A stretch of DNA of 64,000 bases from an uncultured Maribacter sp. (GTDB taxonomy: Bacteria > Bacteroidota > Bacteroidia > Flavobacteriales > Flavobacteriaceae). This document shows positions 7,463 to 17,085 of this stretch, piece after piece. The DNA lies in the NCBI RefSeq assembly GCF_947500405.1, contig NZ_CANMRY010000007.1, forward strand, positions 1 to 64,000, read 5' to 3'. The position numbers were made by a program, and so were the translations under genes. Positions within the stretch are counted from its first letter, which is position 1; the number at the start of each line of letters is the position of its first letter. The notes below the pieces were generated by a model. That model did no database searches and had not been told where the DNA came from. It worked only from the letters and a program-made list of their open reading frames with translations.

Positions 7463-10400
7463 CTATCCGCACTTGATTTTTGGTTTGTCTGTTGCTTTTG
7501 CTTTGTCGTATTCCGATTTAAAGGCTTTACCTCGGGTATCGGTACGGGTCGTGTCGAAAGAATTAACTTTGTTCCCCTTATTATTCGGACCGATTTCCTG
7601 ACCTATCGTTCCCGTTTTCGTTCCGTGTTTTTCAATAAGGTGTTGCTCTTGTCCTCTAGCTTGTGCATAAGTCAAATCAGTATCATTAAAAACTTTCATA
7701 CTAGTATTCATATCCGCTCTTCCCGTGTCAATATGTTCACCAAGTCTCCGATTAGTGTCATAACTGATACCTATGTAATATGGTTCTTTTGCGCCAGCTT
7801 CAAAGAGTCCATAAACGGAGAATCCTTCTTGTCCTAAAGGAGTCAGCCCAAGAGGATCTATAAGTACATTGGAGTTTCTTGTATATGCGTAGAGATTGTC
7901 GCCACCACTAAGCTTTATAGGGTCTTGGGATATATAGGTTCCCGAGTCGGCAGAATAATATCTAAACCTGTTATAATATAATCCGGTCTCAGAATCCTCG
8001 TATTGTCCTTGGTAGCGGAATGGTATGAAGCATTTTTCTCCTTCTAAAGTTTTTATTTTACCATATATATCTAAGGTGCAATCCCAAACTTTTTCACCTG
8101 TTTGGTTGTACGCCTGTACTGGTGTGCCCAAATGGTCGCAGGCAATACTATAGGTGTTACCATCTACTATTTTAGCTGCGGGTACAAAAGAGTTATAATC
8201 AAAAACCCACGAGACAAGTTTGTCTGTGTCTACAGGTTCTACTGCATCACTTACCACAAAACCTTTTGCATTTACCGAGAGTTTAGGACGGTCTTCTAAT
8301 GTGTACTCCCATTCATGCAACAGAACGTTACCGTCGTACACAAATCTAGTAATTTTTTGGTTATAAATTTTGGCAGTTCGCCTTCCTAAGGCATCATACT
8401 CAAAAGAAATTTCTTTTCCATTGGGTTTTGCTATGCTTTTAAGCATACCGTTGCCATAGTACTTATAGGTTTCGGTGCCTTTTAGGGTTTGTTTGTGGCT
8501 TAAGTTCCCTTCGGCATCATACGTATAGGTTGTTTTTTCGTCTTTTAAAAGCTGCCCGCCTTTGCCATAGGTACGGTCTTTTCTGCCTTTGGTTTTAAAG
8601 AGGTTCCCCACAGCATCTGGCATTTTATAAATGGTTTCGGTATTGCCTTTATAACTTGCTGCCAGAAGACTTCCTGCGGTATCGTAACTGTAGTTTACGG
8701 TTTTACCTGTTAGTTGGTCTATGGTACTTCGTAAACGGTCGCCACTTGCCCATTGGTATTGCATGCTACGACTTTGGGTAGTTTTGCCGCCTTCTACATT
8801 TTTTGCTTGTATGTTTTGTTGGGTTACACGTCCTTTTTTATCTCTTTCGGTACGCATGTCTAATAGGGTAGTGCCTTGGCTTTGTACCATACGACGGAGT
8901 TCTAGTCCTAGGTCGTCGCGTTCAAAGGTTGCTCCCCATGTCTCGACTCCGCTCGACACAGGTTCTTTTCCGTTTAATGCAATAGTGTCCTTGTTTTTAG
9001 TAAGGTTATTTAATGCTTCGATACGGGTTAGTTGTCCGTTACTATTAAAAGCGTGGGTAATATTGGCTCCTAAAGAGCTAGTAATTGCTGTGCGGTTACC
9101 CTGACGGTTATACTTACTTTGTACGGTATGGCCGTTTTGGTTTTCTTCTATTAGTCTGCCTTTACTATCATACGCATAGGTAACTGTAGCTTCTGCATTG
9201 GTGGCTTCTACTAATTTGCCATCGGTATCGTATGCAAAGTACTCGCCAGTACCATCGTAATGGTCTGCTGCCAGAATATTACCTACACCATCATACATAT
9301 AACTGGTATAGCGTTCGTCTGGGCGTAGTACTTTTATAACTCTACCTGCGCGGTCTCTTATATATCTACGTTGTAAACCATCAAAACCCCATTCGCTGGC
9401 AATTTGCCCTAGTGGGTCTAAACTAAAACGATAGGCTTCTCCGTGTTCATTTACAATGCCGGTTAGTTGTTCTTCGGTATCGTAATTAAAATAGATGGTT
9501 TTTTTGTTTTCGGTACGCGATTTTAGGTTACCTAATCCCCAATAGGTAAAAGATACATCTCTATCTTTATCATAGGCTCTGGTAATATTACCCGAAGGAT
9601 CATAGGTAAAATCGTGGATATTGTCTGCTTCTTTTAATTGGGTTACATTACCTAATACATCATAGGTATATTCGGTAGTACTTCCTTTTACATCTATATG
9701 TTTTTGTAGTTGTCCTAGATCATTATAGTACCATACTGCCCAACGCCCATCATGCAAGTTTATACGTTCTAGTTCTCCTTGTTGGTTCCAGCTGAGTTGG
9801 GTTTCTTGATCTAAATCATTGGTAATAGAACTTATTTCATTACCGGTATAATTGTATGTTGTTTTTGTACCATCGGGGTAGGTGCGTTCTACTAATTTTC
9901 CTTCTTCATTATATATCCAACGTGCTGTTGCGCCCATTGGAGAACGACTAGCAATTAGTCGGTCTTTTTCATCGTACTCTAAAATAGTTTTTCCGCCATT
10001 GGCATCTTGTAAAAGTACCAAATTACCACGGCGGTCATATTCGTACTTTACGGTATTCCCAACAGGGTCGGTAACCAACATTAAATCTTGGGTGCTGTTA
10101 TATTTTTGGTAGGTTTCTCCACCACGTGCATCTGTAATACGGTAAATGAGATTGTCTTCATCATAATAGTACGTAGTGCTGTGCCCAAGGGAGTTGGTGG
10201 CTATTGTTTTTCCTTTTTGGTACTGTGTCCAATATTCTAAAATGCCTTGGTCTCCCCAGGTATGTATACATTTAGCATTAGCACCTTCGCCCTCGTACTC
10301 CCAATAAAAATTTAGCCCACTTTGGTTGGTAAGTTGTACCAATAGGTGCTTTTTGTATTGAAATATTTTGGCTACTCCTTTGGCGTCTGTTACCTTGGTA

Positions 10401-11839
10401 AGGTTGTCGTTAACATCAACTTCGTACTGAATTAAGGATACTTTTTTGTTTTCGTTTTTTGTAAATACTTCGGTAATTCTGCCGTCTTTTGAGCTTATGG
10501 TAAGCGTACGTCCTGCACTATCTATAATCTCGGATAAAATACCTTTGTTATATTGAAAGGTAATAGTATGTTGTAGTTCGTTTTCTATTTTATGAATAGG
10601 GAATAGGTCGTTGTCTATGCGATTAGAAAGAAATTTATAAGTGAGTCCGTTAGCATCTGTATAGGCATACTTTCCTTGCTCGTCTTTAAACCACGTAATA
10701 CGTTCTTTACGGTGGTAAAAGCTATCGCCCTCATGCAGTGCAGGGAGTACAATTTCTCTACTATCGGCAAGTAAAAGGGTTATGAAACCGTTTTCCATTT
10801 CCCAGTACCCCATATGGTAACTATGGTGCCAGTTGGTGCCAATTGGGCTTGCTATTTCGCCATCGCTATGGTAATAACGTGTCCATGTAATAGGGATTGG
10901 CCCTGGAAGGGTAAAATCATCATTCTCTGCAAATACTCTTCCAGTTGCAGCATCTACAGGTTCTCCAAATAGTTTACACTTTACTTTTTGTAATCGTTTG
11001 GCTTTGGCTGGGTTTTTAGGAAGAATATTATCGATATACTTTTGTAATTTATCGCCTCCTTTTTTAAATAGTTTCCCCATGCCTTTAAATGCTAAACCAA
11101 CAGCCATAGCAAAAAGGTCTATGGTTGGTGGTCCACCAACAAGTACAGGCATACCTCCAGGAATTACATTTATTAGTGCTGCCGTAGGTGCCATAAGACT
11201 CACTTTGGCTTTGGGTTTTTTTACCCTAAAAGGTGCCGGCATACCTACAAGGTTACAAGATAGTGCTGGTAAAAATTGATATGAAAATGGAGCGCCATCT
11301 GCCATTACGGTAGAACTACCCATAAACATTTCTGAGGATGCCATTGGAGCTACCGATGGTAAGGCATGGAGCACAACTCCTGGAAGGTGTTGTATGCTAA
11401 TCCCTGCATTGGCAATAAATTTGTTATTTACCATTACACTGGGAGCCATAGCTTGTACAATGGAAACCGCTACACTAGATACGCTAATGGGTTGTGGTAC
11501 AGGCTCGCCATCTTCTGCATATTCTGGTTCTGGTGGCGGTGGTACTACAGCGTTTATTGCAGCAAAAATAGCACCAAGAATGTCAAAAACCATACCTACA
11601 TGGGGTACTGGTAATAATGGCGAAGGAGGAAACATGGTAGGGTGAAAATCAATCCCTATAGATATGTCTTGAAATTTACCTGCTGGTTGTCCTGGAATAG
11701 ATGGCATTACAGAAGCCATTTTGGCTTGAAAATTATCTAATGCCGATTTTCCATCGGCAATCATGTCTAAAAAGCCACCTTCTTCACCATCTGTTGAGCC
11801 GGCTTTACTTGCTTTATTGTTAAAGTTGTTTATTGCCAT
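7463..11839 (-). CDS. rhs: T6SS Rhs effector: PAAR-like N-terminus, YD-repeat shell, GIY-YIG nuclease tip
   Basis: A 1458-residue polymorphic effector. Residues 1-280 form a glycine/proline/alanine-rich PAAR-like region with a hydrophobic segment near 82-105 (GMVFDILGAIFAAINAVV), expected to cap VgrG and perhaps aid membrane passage. A DUF6531-type start follows (FGEPVDAATGRVFAENDDF), then about 1000 residues of YD repeats that build the closed Rhs shell. The shell ends at SQDPIKLSGGDNLYAYTRNSN...DPLGL. The 126-residue tip (from about 1333; 7463-7843) has VYGL, PYYIGIS, RRLGEH and a later Glu-containing helix (GQEQHLIEKHG), the order of a GIY-YIG nuclease. The gene overlaps the TPR gene by 10 bases and is followed by its immunity gene. 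Confidence 0.9.
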   Translation of the reverse strand: MAINNFNNKASKAGSTDGEEGGFLDMIADGKSALDNFQAKMASVMPSIPGQPAGKFQDISIGIDFHPTMFPPSPLLPVPHVGMVFDILGAIFAAINAVVPPPPEPEYAEDGEPVPQPISVSSVAVSIVQAMAPSVMVNNKFIANAGISIQHLPGVVLHALPSVAPMASSEMFMGSSTVMADGAPFSYQFLPALSCNLVGMPAPFRVKKPKAKVSLMAPTAALINVIPGGMPVLVGGPPTIDLFAMAVGLAFKGMGKLFKKGGDKLQKYIDNILPKNPAKAKRLQKVKCKLFGEPVDAATGRVFAENDDFTLPGPIPITWTRYYHSDGEIASPIGTNWHHSYHMGYWEMENGFITLLLADSREIVLPALHEGDSFYHRKERITWFKDEQGKYAYTDANGLTYKFLSNRIDNDLFPIHKIENELQHTITFQYNKGILSEIIDSAGRTLTISSKDGRITEVFTKNENKKVSLIQYEVDVNDNLTKVTDAKGVAKIFQYKKHLLVQLTNQSGLNFYWEYEGEGANAKCIHTWGDQGILEYWTQYQKGKTIATNSLGHSTTYYYDEDNLIYRITDARGGETYQKYNSTQDLMLVTDPVGNTVKYEYDRRGNLVLLQDANGGKTILEYDEKDRLIASRSPMGATARWIYNEEGKLVERTYPDGTKTTYNYTGNEISSITNDLDQETQLSWNQQGELERINLHDGRWAVWYYNDLGQLQKHIDVKGSTTEYTYDVLGNVTQLKEADNIHDFTYDPSGNITRAYDKDRDVSFTYWGLGNLKSRTENKKTIYFNYDTEEQLTGIVNEHGEAYRFSLDPLGQIASEWGFDGLQRRYIRDRAGRVIKVLRPDERYTSYMYDGVGNILAADHYDGTGEYFAYDTDGKLVEATNAEATVTYAYDSKGRLIEENQNGHTVQSKYNRQGNRTAITSSLGANITHAFNSNGQLTRIEALNNLTKNKDTIALNGKEPVSSGVETWGATFERDDLGLELRRMVQSQGTTLLDMRTERDKKGRVTQQNIQAKNVEGGKTTQSRSMQYQWASGDRLRSTIDQLTGKTVNYSYDTAGSLLAASYKGNTETIYKMPDAVGNLFKTKGRKDRTYGKGGQLLKDEKTTYTYDAEGNLSHKQTLKGTETYKYYGNGMLKSIAKPNGKEISFEYDALGRRTAKIYNQKITRFVYDGNVLLHEWEYTLEDRPKLSVNAKGFVVSDAVEPVDTDKLVSWVFDYNSFVPAAKIVDGNTYSIACDHLGTPVQAYNQTGEKVWDCTLDIYGKIKTLEGEKCFIPFRYQGQYEDSETGLYYNRFRYYSADSGTYISQDPIKLSGGDNLYAYTRNSNVLIDPLGLTPLGQEGFSVYGLFEAGAKEPYYIGISYDTNRRLGEHIDTGRADMNTSMKVFNDTDLTYAQARGQEQHLIEKHGTKTGTIGQEIGPNNKGNKVNSFDTTRTDTRGKAFKSEYDKAKATDKPKIKCG
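8939..8958. repeat. REP-type palindrome embedded in the rhs coding sequence
   Basis: On the minus strand TGTCGAGCGGAGTCGAGACA lies inside the reading frame and encodes VSSGVET within the Rhs shell. It has the form of extragenic palindromes common in flavobacterial genomes and is related to the two GTCGA hairpins in the recombinase segment. Its coding position is unusual. Confidence 0.5.
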
Positions 11840-13200
11840 TGCAGTATTTTGTTTTTAGTAAGCCATGTACTCCTATTTAAGTATTTAGTGTCTATAATCT
11901 CTGTTCCTTGTAAGAGTGTATCCCAGTCTTCGCCTATGCTTTTTTCATAACGTTCTGTTAGTTTTTGTACTATTGTAGAATCCATACGGCTGTCTTGCAC
12001 TACTTTTAAGGCAAGAGCTGCTGTAAAAAGATAGGTAGATTCTCTACGAATTTCTATGGGTAGATTAGTGCCAGCTTGTAAAGAATACACACAAGCTTCC
12101 CAGGCATCTTTTTGTTTTCCTTCTTTAAAATGATAAAACGCTTGCATACGATAAGCTTCCATTATATGAAAAATATCTCCTTTATTTACAGCTTTCGTGG
12201 CAACTGCTCTATAACATTTTAAAGCGGTGTTTGTATCTTCTTTTGCAATAACCAAAGCTGCTTTTAAAAGCATGGCAGAGCGCCACATAGGATAGGCATC
12301 TTCCGCAACACTGTCATCCTCGGTCATTTCTAGCGTTTTTTCTATGTGCTCTATGGCTAAGTTGTCTTCTTTTACACTATAAAATGCTATTGCTGATACT
12401 AAGTGGGAGGTTGCTTTTGTGTTTAATATATTTAGTTGGTATCCTAATTTTAAAAGTTCTTCGCTTTCATTGGAGACAGACATTTTTTTGTCTACTGTAG
12501 CTTCCATAATACGACGAACTTGCTTTTGAAATTTAGCATTTGGAGAATGTGGGCGACTTTCATTACTATCTGCATCCATAGCATTTTTCATTGCTGCTGC
12601 CATGTTTAAGGTTACAGATAGTTCTTTTACAATTGCTTTTTTATGCTTTACTAAATTGCCAAATTTTCGTCCGCCAATTGGGTCTATTGTGGCAAAACGA
12701 ATACCTTTAGGAATGCCTTGGTCCATTTTTTCTAAGAACCATTTTTCAAACCCATCACTATGCACTCCTGGAGGGAAGTAAAGAATAAAAGCTTCTTCTT
12801 TTAAAGGGAGTTGTTCTTTTAAGCGTAATAGTTCTTTTAAAACACTTGCAAAGGTAGGCGGTAAGCTGAGGTCTACGGTGTAGTTTTTATCTAAATAACC
12901 ATCTTTTTTTAAGGCTCCAAGCATATCATACCTTTCTTCTTTAGGAGGAATAAACCAATTGGTAAATTCTTTCCAAAGTTCTTCTTCAAAGGTTTTTTCC
13001 GAAATATATAGGGTGGTTATCCTAAAGAAAATATCGTTAAACATCCCGATAGGAGATGTTTCTGTTTCCATAAATTTATCTAGAATATCAATATCATGAT
13101 AGTCACAAGCCCAAATGGCCATATCCCATTTTTTTCCATCAATGGTTTTCCAAGTATTTCTAATTTTATAGAATTCTTGGGCTATTGTTGCATCTTGCAT
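11830..13200 (-). CDS. T6SS-linked TPR protein between vgrG and rhs (possible Rhs loading adaptor)
   Basis: A 456-residue soluble protein. The N-terminal 200 residues are of unknown fold (WDMAIWACDYHDIDILDKFM; LYFPPGVHSDGFEKWF). The C-terminal half is a series of helix pairs typical of tetratricopeptide repeats (about 255-420). It sits 11 bases after vgrG and overlaps rhs by 10 bases, so the three genes are surely co-expressed. In other T6SSs the gene between vgrG and a PAAR/Rhs effector is often a chaperone or adaptor (DUF4123, DUF1795, DUF2169). This protein is none of those by eye. An adaptor role here is inference from position and TPR content. Confidence 0.65.
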   Translation of the reverse strand: MQDATIAQEFYKIRNTWKTIDGKKWDMAIWACDYHDIDILDKFMETETSPIGMFNDIFFRITTLYISEKTFEEELWKEFTNWFIPPKEERYDMLGALKKDGYLDKNYTVDLSLPPTFASVLKELLRLKEQLPLKEEAFILYFPPGVHSDGFEKWFLEKMDQGIPKGIRFATIDPIGGRKFGNLVKHKKAIVKELSVTLNMAAAMKNAMDADSNESRPHSPNAKFQKQVRRIMEATVDKKMSVSNESEELLKLGYQLNILNTKATSHLVSAIAFYSVKEDNLAIEHIEKTLEMTEDDSVAEDAYPMWRSAMLLKAALVIAKEDTNTALKCYRAVATKAVNKGDIFHIMEAYRMQAFYHFKEGKQKDAWEACVYSLQAGTNLPIEIRRESTYLFTAALALKVVQDSRMDSTIVQKLTERYEKSIGEDWDTLLQGTEIIDTKYLNRSTWLTKNKILQWQ

Positions 13201-13211
13201 AAAAGAAAATG

Positions 13212-14981
13212 TTAGGAGTTTAGTTTAACCATTGCACCATTAATTAAGGTGTTTGCTTTAGAGTTAGCGGTAAGGTTGGTAGATGATATTTTAGTTTCAT
13301 CCCCTTCAATACTTACTTCTGCAGATTTATGCATAACACTATCTGGAACTACAGATATACTAGAATTTCCGGATTGCGCGGTAAATGCTTCTGAAGAAAC
13401 ATTTTTAGTGTTTTTAGAATGAAATTCTATATCATCTGCATGCATGCTAATAAACTTAGATGCTATGATGATTTTTTCTTCACTGGCAATAGTTATTGTT
13501 TTCTTTTGCGTATTGTAGTTTATCATAGAACCGTTTTTATCGGATATGGTAATACTTTCGGTACCATCTAAATCGTTTAGTTCAATAGTATGCCCACTTC
13601 TAGTGCGTATAGATTTTATGTCGTTATTATCACTCATAAAACCATTTGCTGCGGCTTTACCATGGTATAAACTTCCCATCATATAAGGACGTTCTGCATT
13701 ACCACCTTCAAAACCTACGAGTACTTCTTCGCCAATTTCTGGTATAAAATGAAAGCCTTTATCGCCACCGCCATGTGGGGTTACTACTCTGATCCATGGG
13801 GTAGTTTCTCCGGTTAGTTTTTGCCATGGGAATTGCACTTTTATACGTGCCATACCTTCTGGGTCTGTATTTTCCATAACTACCGCCGTTTGGGTATCGC
13901 TATACGGTGTTGCTTCGTAATTGGTGTGCGGAAAAACATCTAGTTGGGTACTTATAGCAGTAAAAATATTAGAATAATTACCTAGGTAATCTTGTTTATG
14001 TACTACTTGGGTTACTCTAAATTGTCCGTGGTTGGTATCTCCCCCCTGAATACTTATTATTTTTCCAAGGCTTACTCCTGGATTATCGCTAGCACCATCT
14101 AAAATTACTTGCTCCTGTTCTGCTGCTTTTTTTTGTATTTCTACTTGGTTATCTAGTACCGCTTTTAGCTGTTCGCCACCTCCATTATTAATCCATACAT
14201 TAGTTTCTGCGGCGTATAACTGGTTGGCTTTACCACTAGTAAAACTATGGTGTCCGTTTACCCCTGTATTTACTTCTGCAGTAGTTTTGCTATGGTGTTT
14301 ATCGGTAATATAATCGTTAGTAAAGTATTTAAATTTATTAGGGGTTGGGCTTAGGTTTAATGCAAATTCTTTTAAGTCAAAATTATGGGTTAAAACCACT
14401 TCTTTTTGATTCTCTGGTAAACCAAAAATTACATTTTTACCATTATAATATAACCACTCTCCGTACTGCATAGCTATGCGGCTAACATAGGCCCAATTAC
14501 TTTCTCTATGTTGTACCGAATAGGGGATAGGGTTACTATATTTTGCTTGCGTGGTAGCACTTAGTTTGCTACTATTGTATTTAGAAAAAGCACTTTTTAC
14601 TATGGCGTTTAAATCTTTATCTACAAAAGAATGGTAATGTGGCCCATCGTCTGCTAAAATAGTAGGGCTATTTGCAGTAATGGTGACTATATTACTATCT
14701 AAATAACCTTTAGAATTACGAATAGAAGTGACAACGCCAAAGAATTGTAATTTGTCTTTAATATCTTTTTTGTCTTTAGGAGCTATTTCTAAAGTAATAT
14801 CTTCTCCTAGAAAATTTTTGGTTTTACTCGCTAATTCTCCCGTTACTTTTTCTAGTACGTTCATCTGACATTTTAACTCTAATATGTGGTGGTTATTAAT
14901 GTCTTGTTTTAATACTATTTCTTTAAAAGAGGAGATTGGGGTTCCTCCAATATATACAGAGGTTATAGATTGTGCTGCCAT
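13212..14981 (-). CDS. vgrG: T6SS spike protein VgrG
   Basis: A 589-residue TssI/VgrG. The N-terminal gp27-like part spans about 1-350 (SVYIGGTPISSFKEIVLKQD; HYHSFVDKDLNAIV). The OB/gp5 domain lies at about 360-455 (MARIKVQFPWQKLTGETTPWIRVVTPHGGGDKGFHFIPEIGEEVLVGFEGG), and a beta-strand needle follows (TRSGHTIELNDLDGTESITISDKNGS). There is no C-terminal effector domain. It trimerises as the tip of the T6SS tube and should receive the PAAR-like Rhs protein. A 339-base gap precedes it, so it probably has its own promoter. Confidence 0.95.
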   Translation of the reverse strand: MAAQSITSVYIGGTPISSFKEIVLKQDINNHHILELKCQMNVLEKVTGELASKTKNFLGEDITLEIAPKDKKDIKDKLQFFGVVTSIRNSKGYLDSNIVTITANSPTILADDGPHYHSFVDKDLNAIVKSAFSKYNSSKLSATTQAKYSNPIPYSVQHRESNWAYVSRIAMQYGEWLYYNGKNVIFGLPENQKEVVLTHNFDLKEFALNLSPTPNKFKYFTNDYITDKHHSKTTAEVNTGVNGHHSFTSGKANQLYAAETNVWINNGGGEQLKAVLDNQVEIQKKAAEQEQVILDGASDNPGVSLGKIISIQGGDTNHGQFRVTQVVHKQDYLGNYSNIFTAISTQLDVFPHTNYEATPYSDTQTAVVMENTDPEGMARIKVQFPWQKLTGETTPWIRVVTPHGGGDKGFHFIPEIGEEVLVGFEGGNAERPYMMGSLYHGKAAANGFMSDNNDIKSIRTRSGHTIELNDLDGTESITISDKNGSMINYNTQKKTITIASEEKIIIASKFISMHADDIEFHSKNTKNVSSEAFTAQSGNSSISVVPDSVMHKSAEVSIEGDETKISSTNLTANSKANTLINGAMVKLNS

Positions 14982-15320
14982 GTATTACGCTTGGTTTTGT
15001 GTTTATGAATCGTAAACATTCATTAAAAAAGTACTACTTATTTAAAATGAATTTTCCTATGGCAATATAGGGCATTTATTGTAGGAATAATAATGTGTAT
15101 TGTGTAGTTGGTCGAAAATATTACGTACTTTCTTTGTAAGATACGTTTTTTTCGTTCTGTTGTTACTTTGTTAACGTTCTAGAGACTTTAATGTAACAGT
15201 TAGAGTATGTGTTGATTGTAAAAATTATAGAAAAACTACTTTGTAAATAAAAAATAGAGAAGGTATACTTTCACTATTTTTCTAATTTATAAACAATTAT
15301 AACTAATAAAGAAAGAAGAG
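14982..15320. other. Gene-free gap upstream of vgrG
   Basis: AT-rich and without a credible gene. It probably holds the vgrG promoter on the minus strand, though no strict TAnnTTTG match was found. ATGGCAATAT (about 15058) and AGGAATAAT (about 15081) also occur in the gaps upstream of tssD1 and the sheath-fusion gene respectively, so they may be T6SS regulatory boxes. This is weak evidence. Confidence 0.4.
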
Positions 15321-16433
15321 CTATTGAGAAACAACATTTCCTGATTTATAAAAAATTTCTTTTTGGATATTTCCATTTATATTATATTCTTTCCAAGTAC
15401 CATTTTTTCTTCCATTTAAAAATTCCCCTGTTCTTTTTGGTTTTCCATTTTCGTAGTATTCTTTATAAGCGCCATGTTGGGTTCCATTTTCATACTCTCT
15501 TTCTATTTCTAGCTTACCATTATCATAATACCTGTATTCTATGCCGTCTTTCTCGCCATTGGTATAGTTTACAATTCTAGTTTTTTGCCCATCTGCATTA
15601 TAAGACTCTTCTTTTCCGTGCTCTCCCATTTTATTATAAGAACATGAAAAACCTAAAGTGCCATTTTCATAGTATTTTTTTTCTTTCACTTTTACGTCAG
15701 CAATATATTCTCTTACATTCATTTTTTTTCCGCTCTTATAATAGTATCCTACTAAACCATGTAATTTATATGATTTATAGGTTTTTAATGCTTCTATTTT
15801 TCCATTCGAATAATATTCTTTTTCTATATATTCTTCTGGTCCTATATAATCTTTAGTTTGTATTTTATCTCCGTTCTCCCAAGCTTCTAACCAGTTTCCT
15901 ATGGGTTTACCATCTTTATAATGCTCTGTAGTTGTTGCTTTTCTATCATTCTGCTGGGGTGATCTAGTGTGGTGAACCCAAGTACCATCTTTTTGCCCTA
16001 GTTTGTATGACTCAGTCCTAGTTAGATCTCCTTTAGAGTTGTAGTTTTCAATTTTGCCATGGAGCTTTCCTTCTTTCCATCTATATATACTTGCAATTTT
16101 ACCATCCTGATAAAAAGAAGTAGTAGTACCATCTGGAAGTCCGTTTTTAAAACTAGCTTTACTAGTTAGGTTTCCAAGGTCGTCATAATAGTTAGAGATG
16201 CCATGTCTTTTACCATCTACATAAGTTGCCTCGTTATAAGAGCCATGTCTTTCTGCTATTTTATATTTTCCATTTAAAACAGCACCATCTTTACCATAAT
16301 ATATGGTGGTCATTCCAAAGTCTACTGTTCTAACTGTTTGTATAGATATTGTTTTGTTTTGTCCGTTTATTAAGCATGGAAATAACATACTTATTATACA
16401 TAGGAATTTTATAGTAATAAAAATTTTGCGCAT
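15321..16433 (-). CDS. Secreted MORN-like (YwqK-type) repeat protein
   Basis: A 370-residue protein with an N-terminal signal peptide (hydrophobic 5-24, INGQN cleavage region). It is followed by about twelve 20-25-residue repeats of the form YY.NGK...G.Y.NG..HG, the MORN-variant/YwqK repeat. It ends the block of effector and immunity genes behind tssD2. YwqK-like repeat proteins are often annotated as antitoxin or immunity components in Bacteroidota toxin clusters, and the periplasmic signal would fit protection against a periplasmic or membrane toxin. That role is inferred; the repeats are clear. Confidence 0.75.
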   Translation of the reverse strand: MRKIFITIKFLCIISMLFPCLINGQNKTISIQTVRTVDFGMTTIYYGKDGAVLNGKYKIAERHGSYNEATYVDGKRHGISNYYDDLGNLTSKASFKNGLPDGTTTSFYQDGKIASIYRWKEGKLHGKIENYNSKGDLTRTESYKLGQKDGTWVHHTRSPQQNDRKATTTEHYKDGKPIGNWLEAWENGDKIQTKDYIGPEEYIEKEYYSNGKIEALKTYKSYKLHGLVGYYYKSGKKMNVREYIADVKVKEKKYYENGTLGFSCSYNKMGEHGKEESYNADGQKTRIVNYTNGEKDGIEYRYYDNGKLEIEREYENGTQHGAYKEYYENGKPKRTGEFLNGRKNGTWKEYNINGNIQKEIFYKSGNVVSQ

Positions 16434-16542
16434 TGTATTATGTTAAGTTATGGTGTAAAATTTGGTTTAAAAATAAGATTCTTTGTTATTATTTTGTAAG
16501 TATTTACATAAATTTTATTTATTGTTGTAATTGTAAGGAATA

Positions 16543-16929
16543 CTAATCTTTACAAATTAAATGCTTGGGAAATTCTTTCCGCCCTAATTGGGGTGCAACT
16601 AGTATAGTATCACAAATGGGAAGAGCTAAAAGTAACTCTGAATTTTCTGGATTTTCTTTTGAATATTTAACGATGAATCTATCCCCTACTTTTTGTTTTT
16701 TATTTGATGTGCCTGTTACCTTAAATTCTTCATTATTATATTTAAAACAATAATCATAAGCAAAATATCCAATAATAGCATACGATTCTTCTATACTACT
16801 TATTGAGTAAAGAATGGGTTTTTCCAATAACTCCATTTTTCTATTATGCATGTATAAATAAGTTCCGACTAATACTAAAAAGCCAATTATAACCACTGGA
16901 ATTGATTTTTCTTTATTATTTATATTCAT
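16543..16929 (-). CDS. Single-pass membrane immunity-type protein, copy 2
   Basis: A 128-residue protein with one N-terminal transmembrane helix (about 10-28, VVIIGFLVLVGTYLYM) and a periplasmic domain. It is a clear paralogue of the product of 17086-17466: both share LLEKP, YA(I/V)IGYF, KYSKENPENSEL, and end in PKHLICKD. The start overlaps the end of a toxin remnant (16916-17008), just as the other copy overlaps an intact toxin-like gene. It looks like an immunity gene whose toxin has been lost. Confidence 0.7.
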   Translation of the reverse strand: MNINNKEKSIPVVIIGFLVLVGTYLYMHNRKMELLEKPILYSISSIEESYAIIGYFAYDYCFKYNNEEFKVTGTSNKKQKVGDRFIVKYSKENPENSELLLALPICDTILVAPQLGRKEFPKHLICKD

Positions 16930-17008
16930 CTTGTAAAGTTCTATTTATTCCTTTAGCAGTTATAGCGTAATTTTTTTGAATCATGAATTTAACAATATTT
17001 TGAGCCAT
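16916..17008 (-). pseudogene. Remnant of a toxin gene C-terminus
   Basis: A 30-codon frame on the minus strand (MAQNIVKFMIQKNYAITAKG...LQDEYK, then stop) aligns with the end of the 229-residue gene product (TMQNMARLMITKNYSLVGRG...LQEHYSNNKK). An in-frame TAG stands directly before it. It overlaps the following immunity gene in the same manner as the intact pair. It is therefore the leftover 3' end of a duplicated toxin gene. Confidence 0.75.
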
Positions 17009-17085
17009 CTAAACCAAAACTATAAATGTTTCTAGACTTAGCAGTTGTAGTTTAACAAAACACTTGTTTTATTTAATTCTGTAAA

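Noticed and set aside
8721..9104. Open frames on the opposite strand of rhs, vgrG and other large genes
   Set aside because: They lie opposite strongly coding sequence, show no domain or homology pattern and lack conserved starts; treated as shadow frames.
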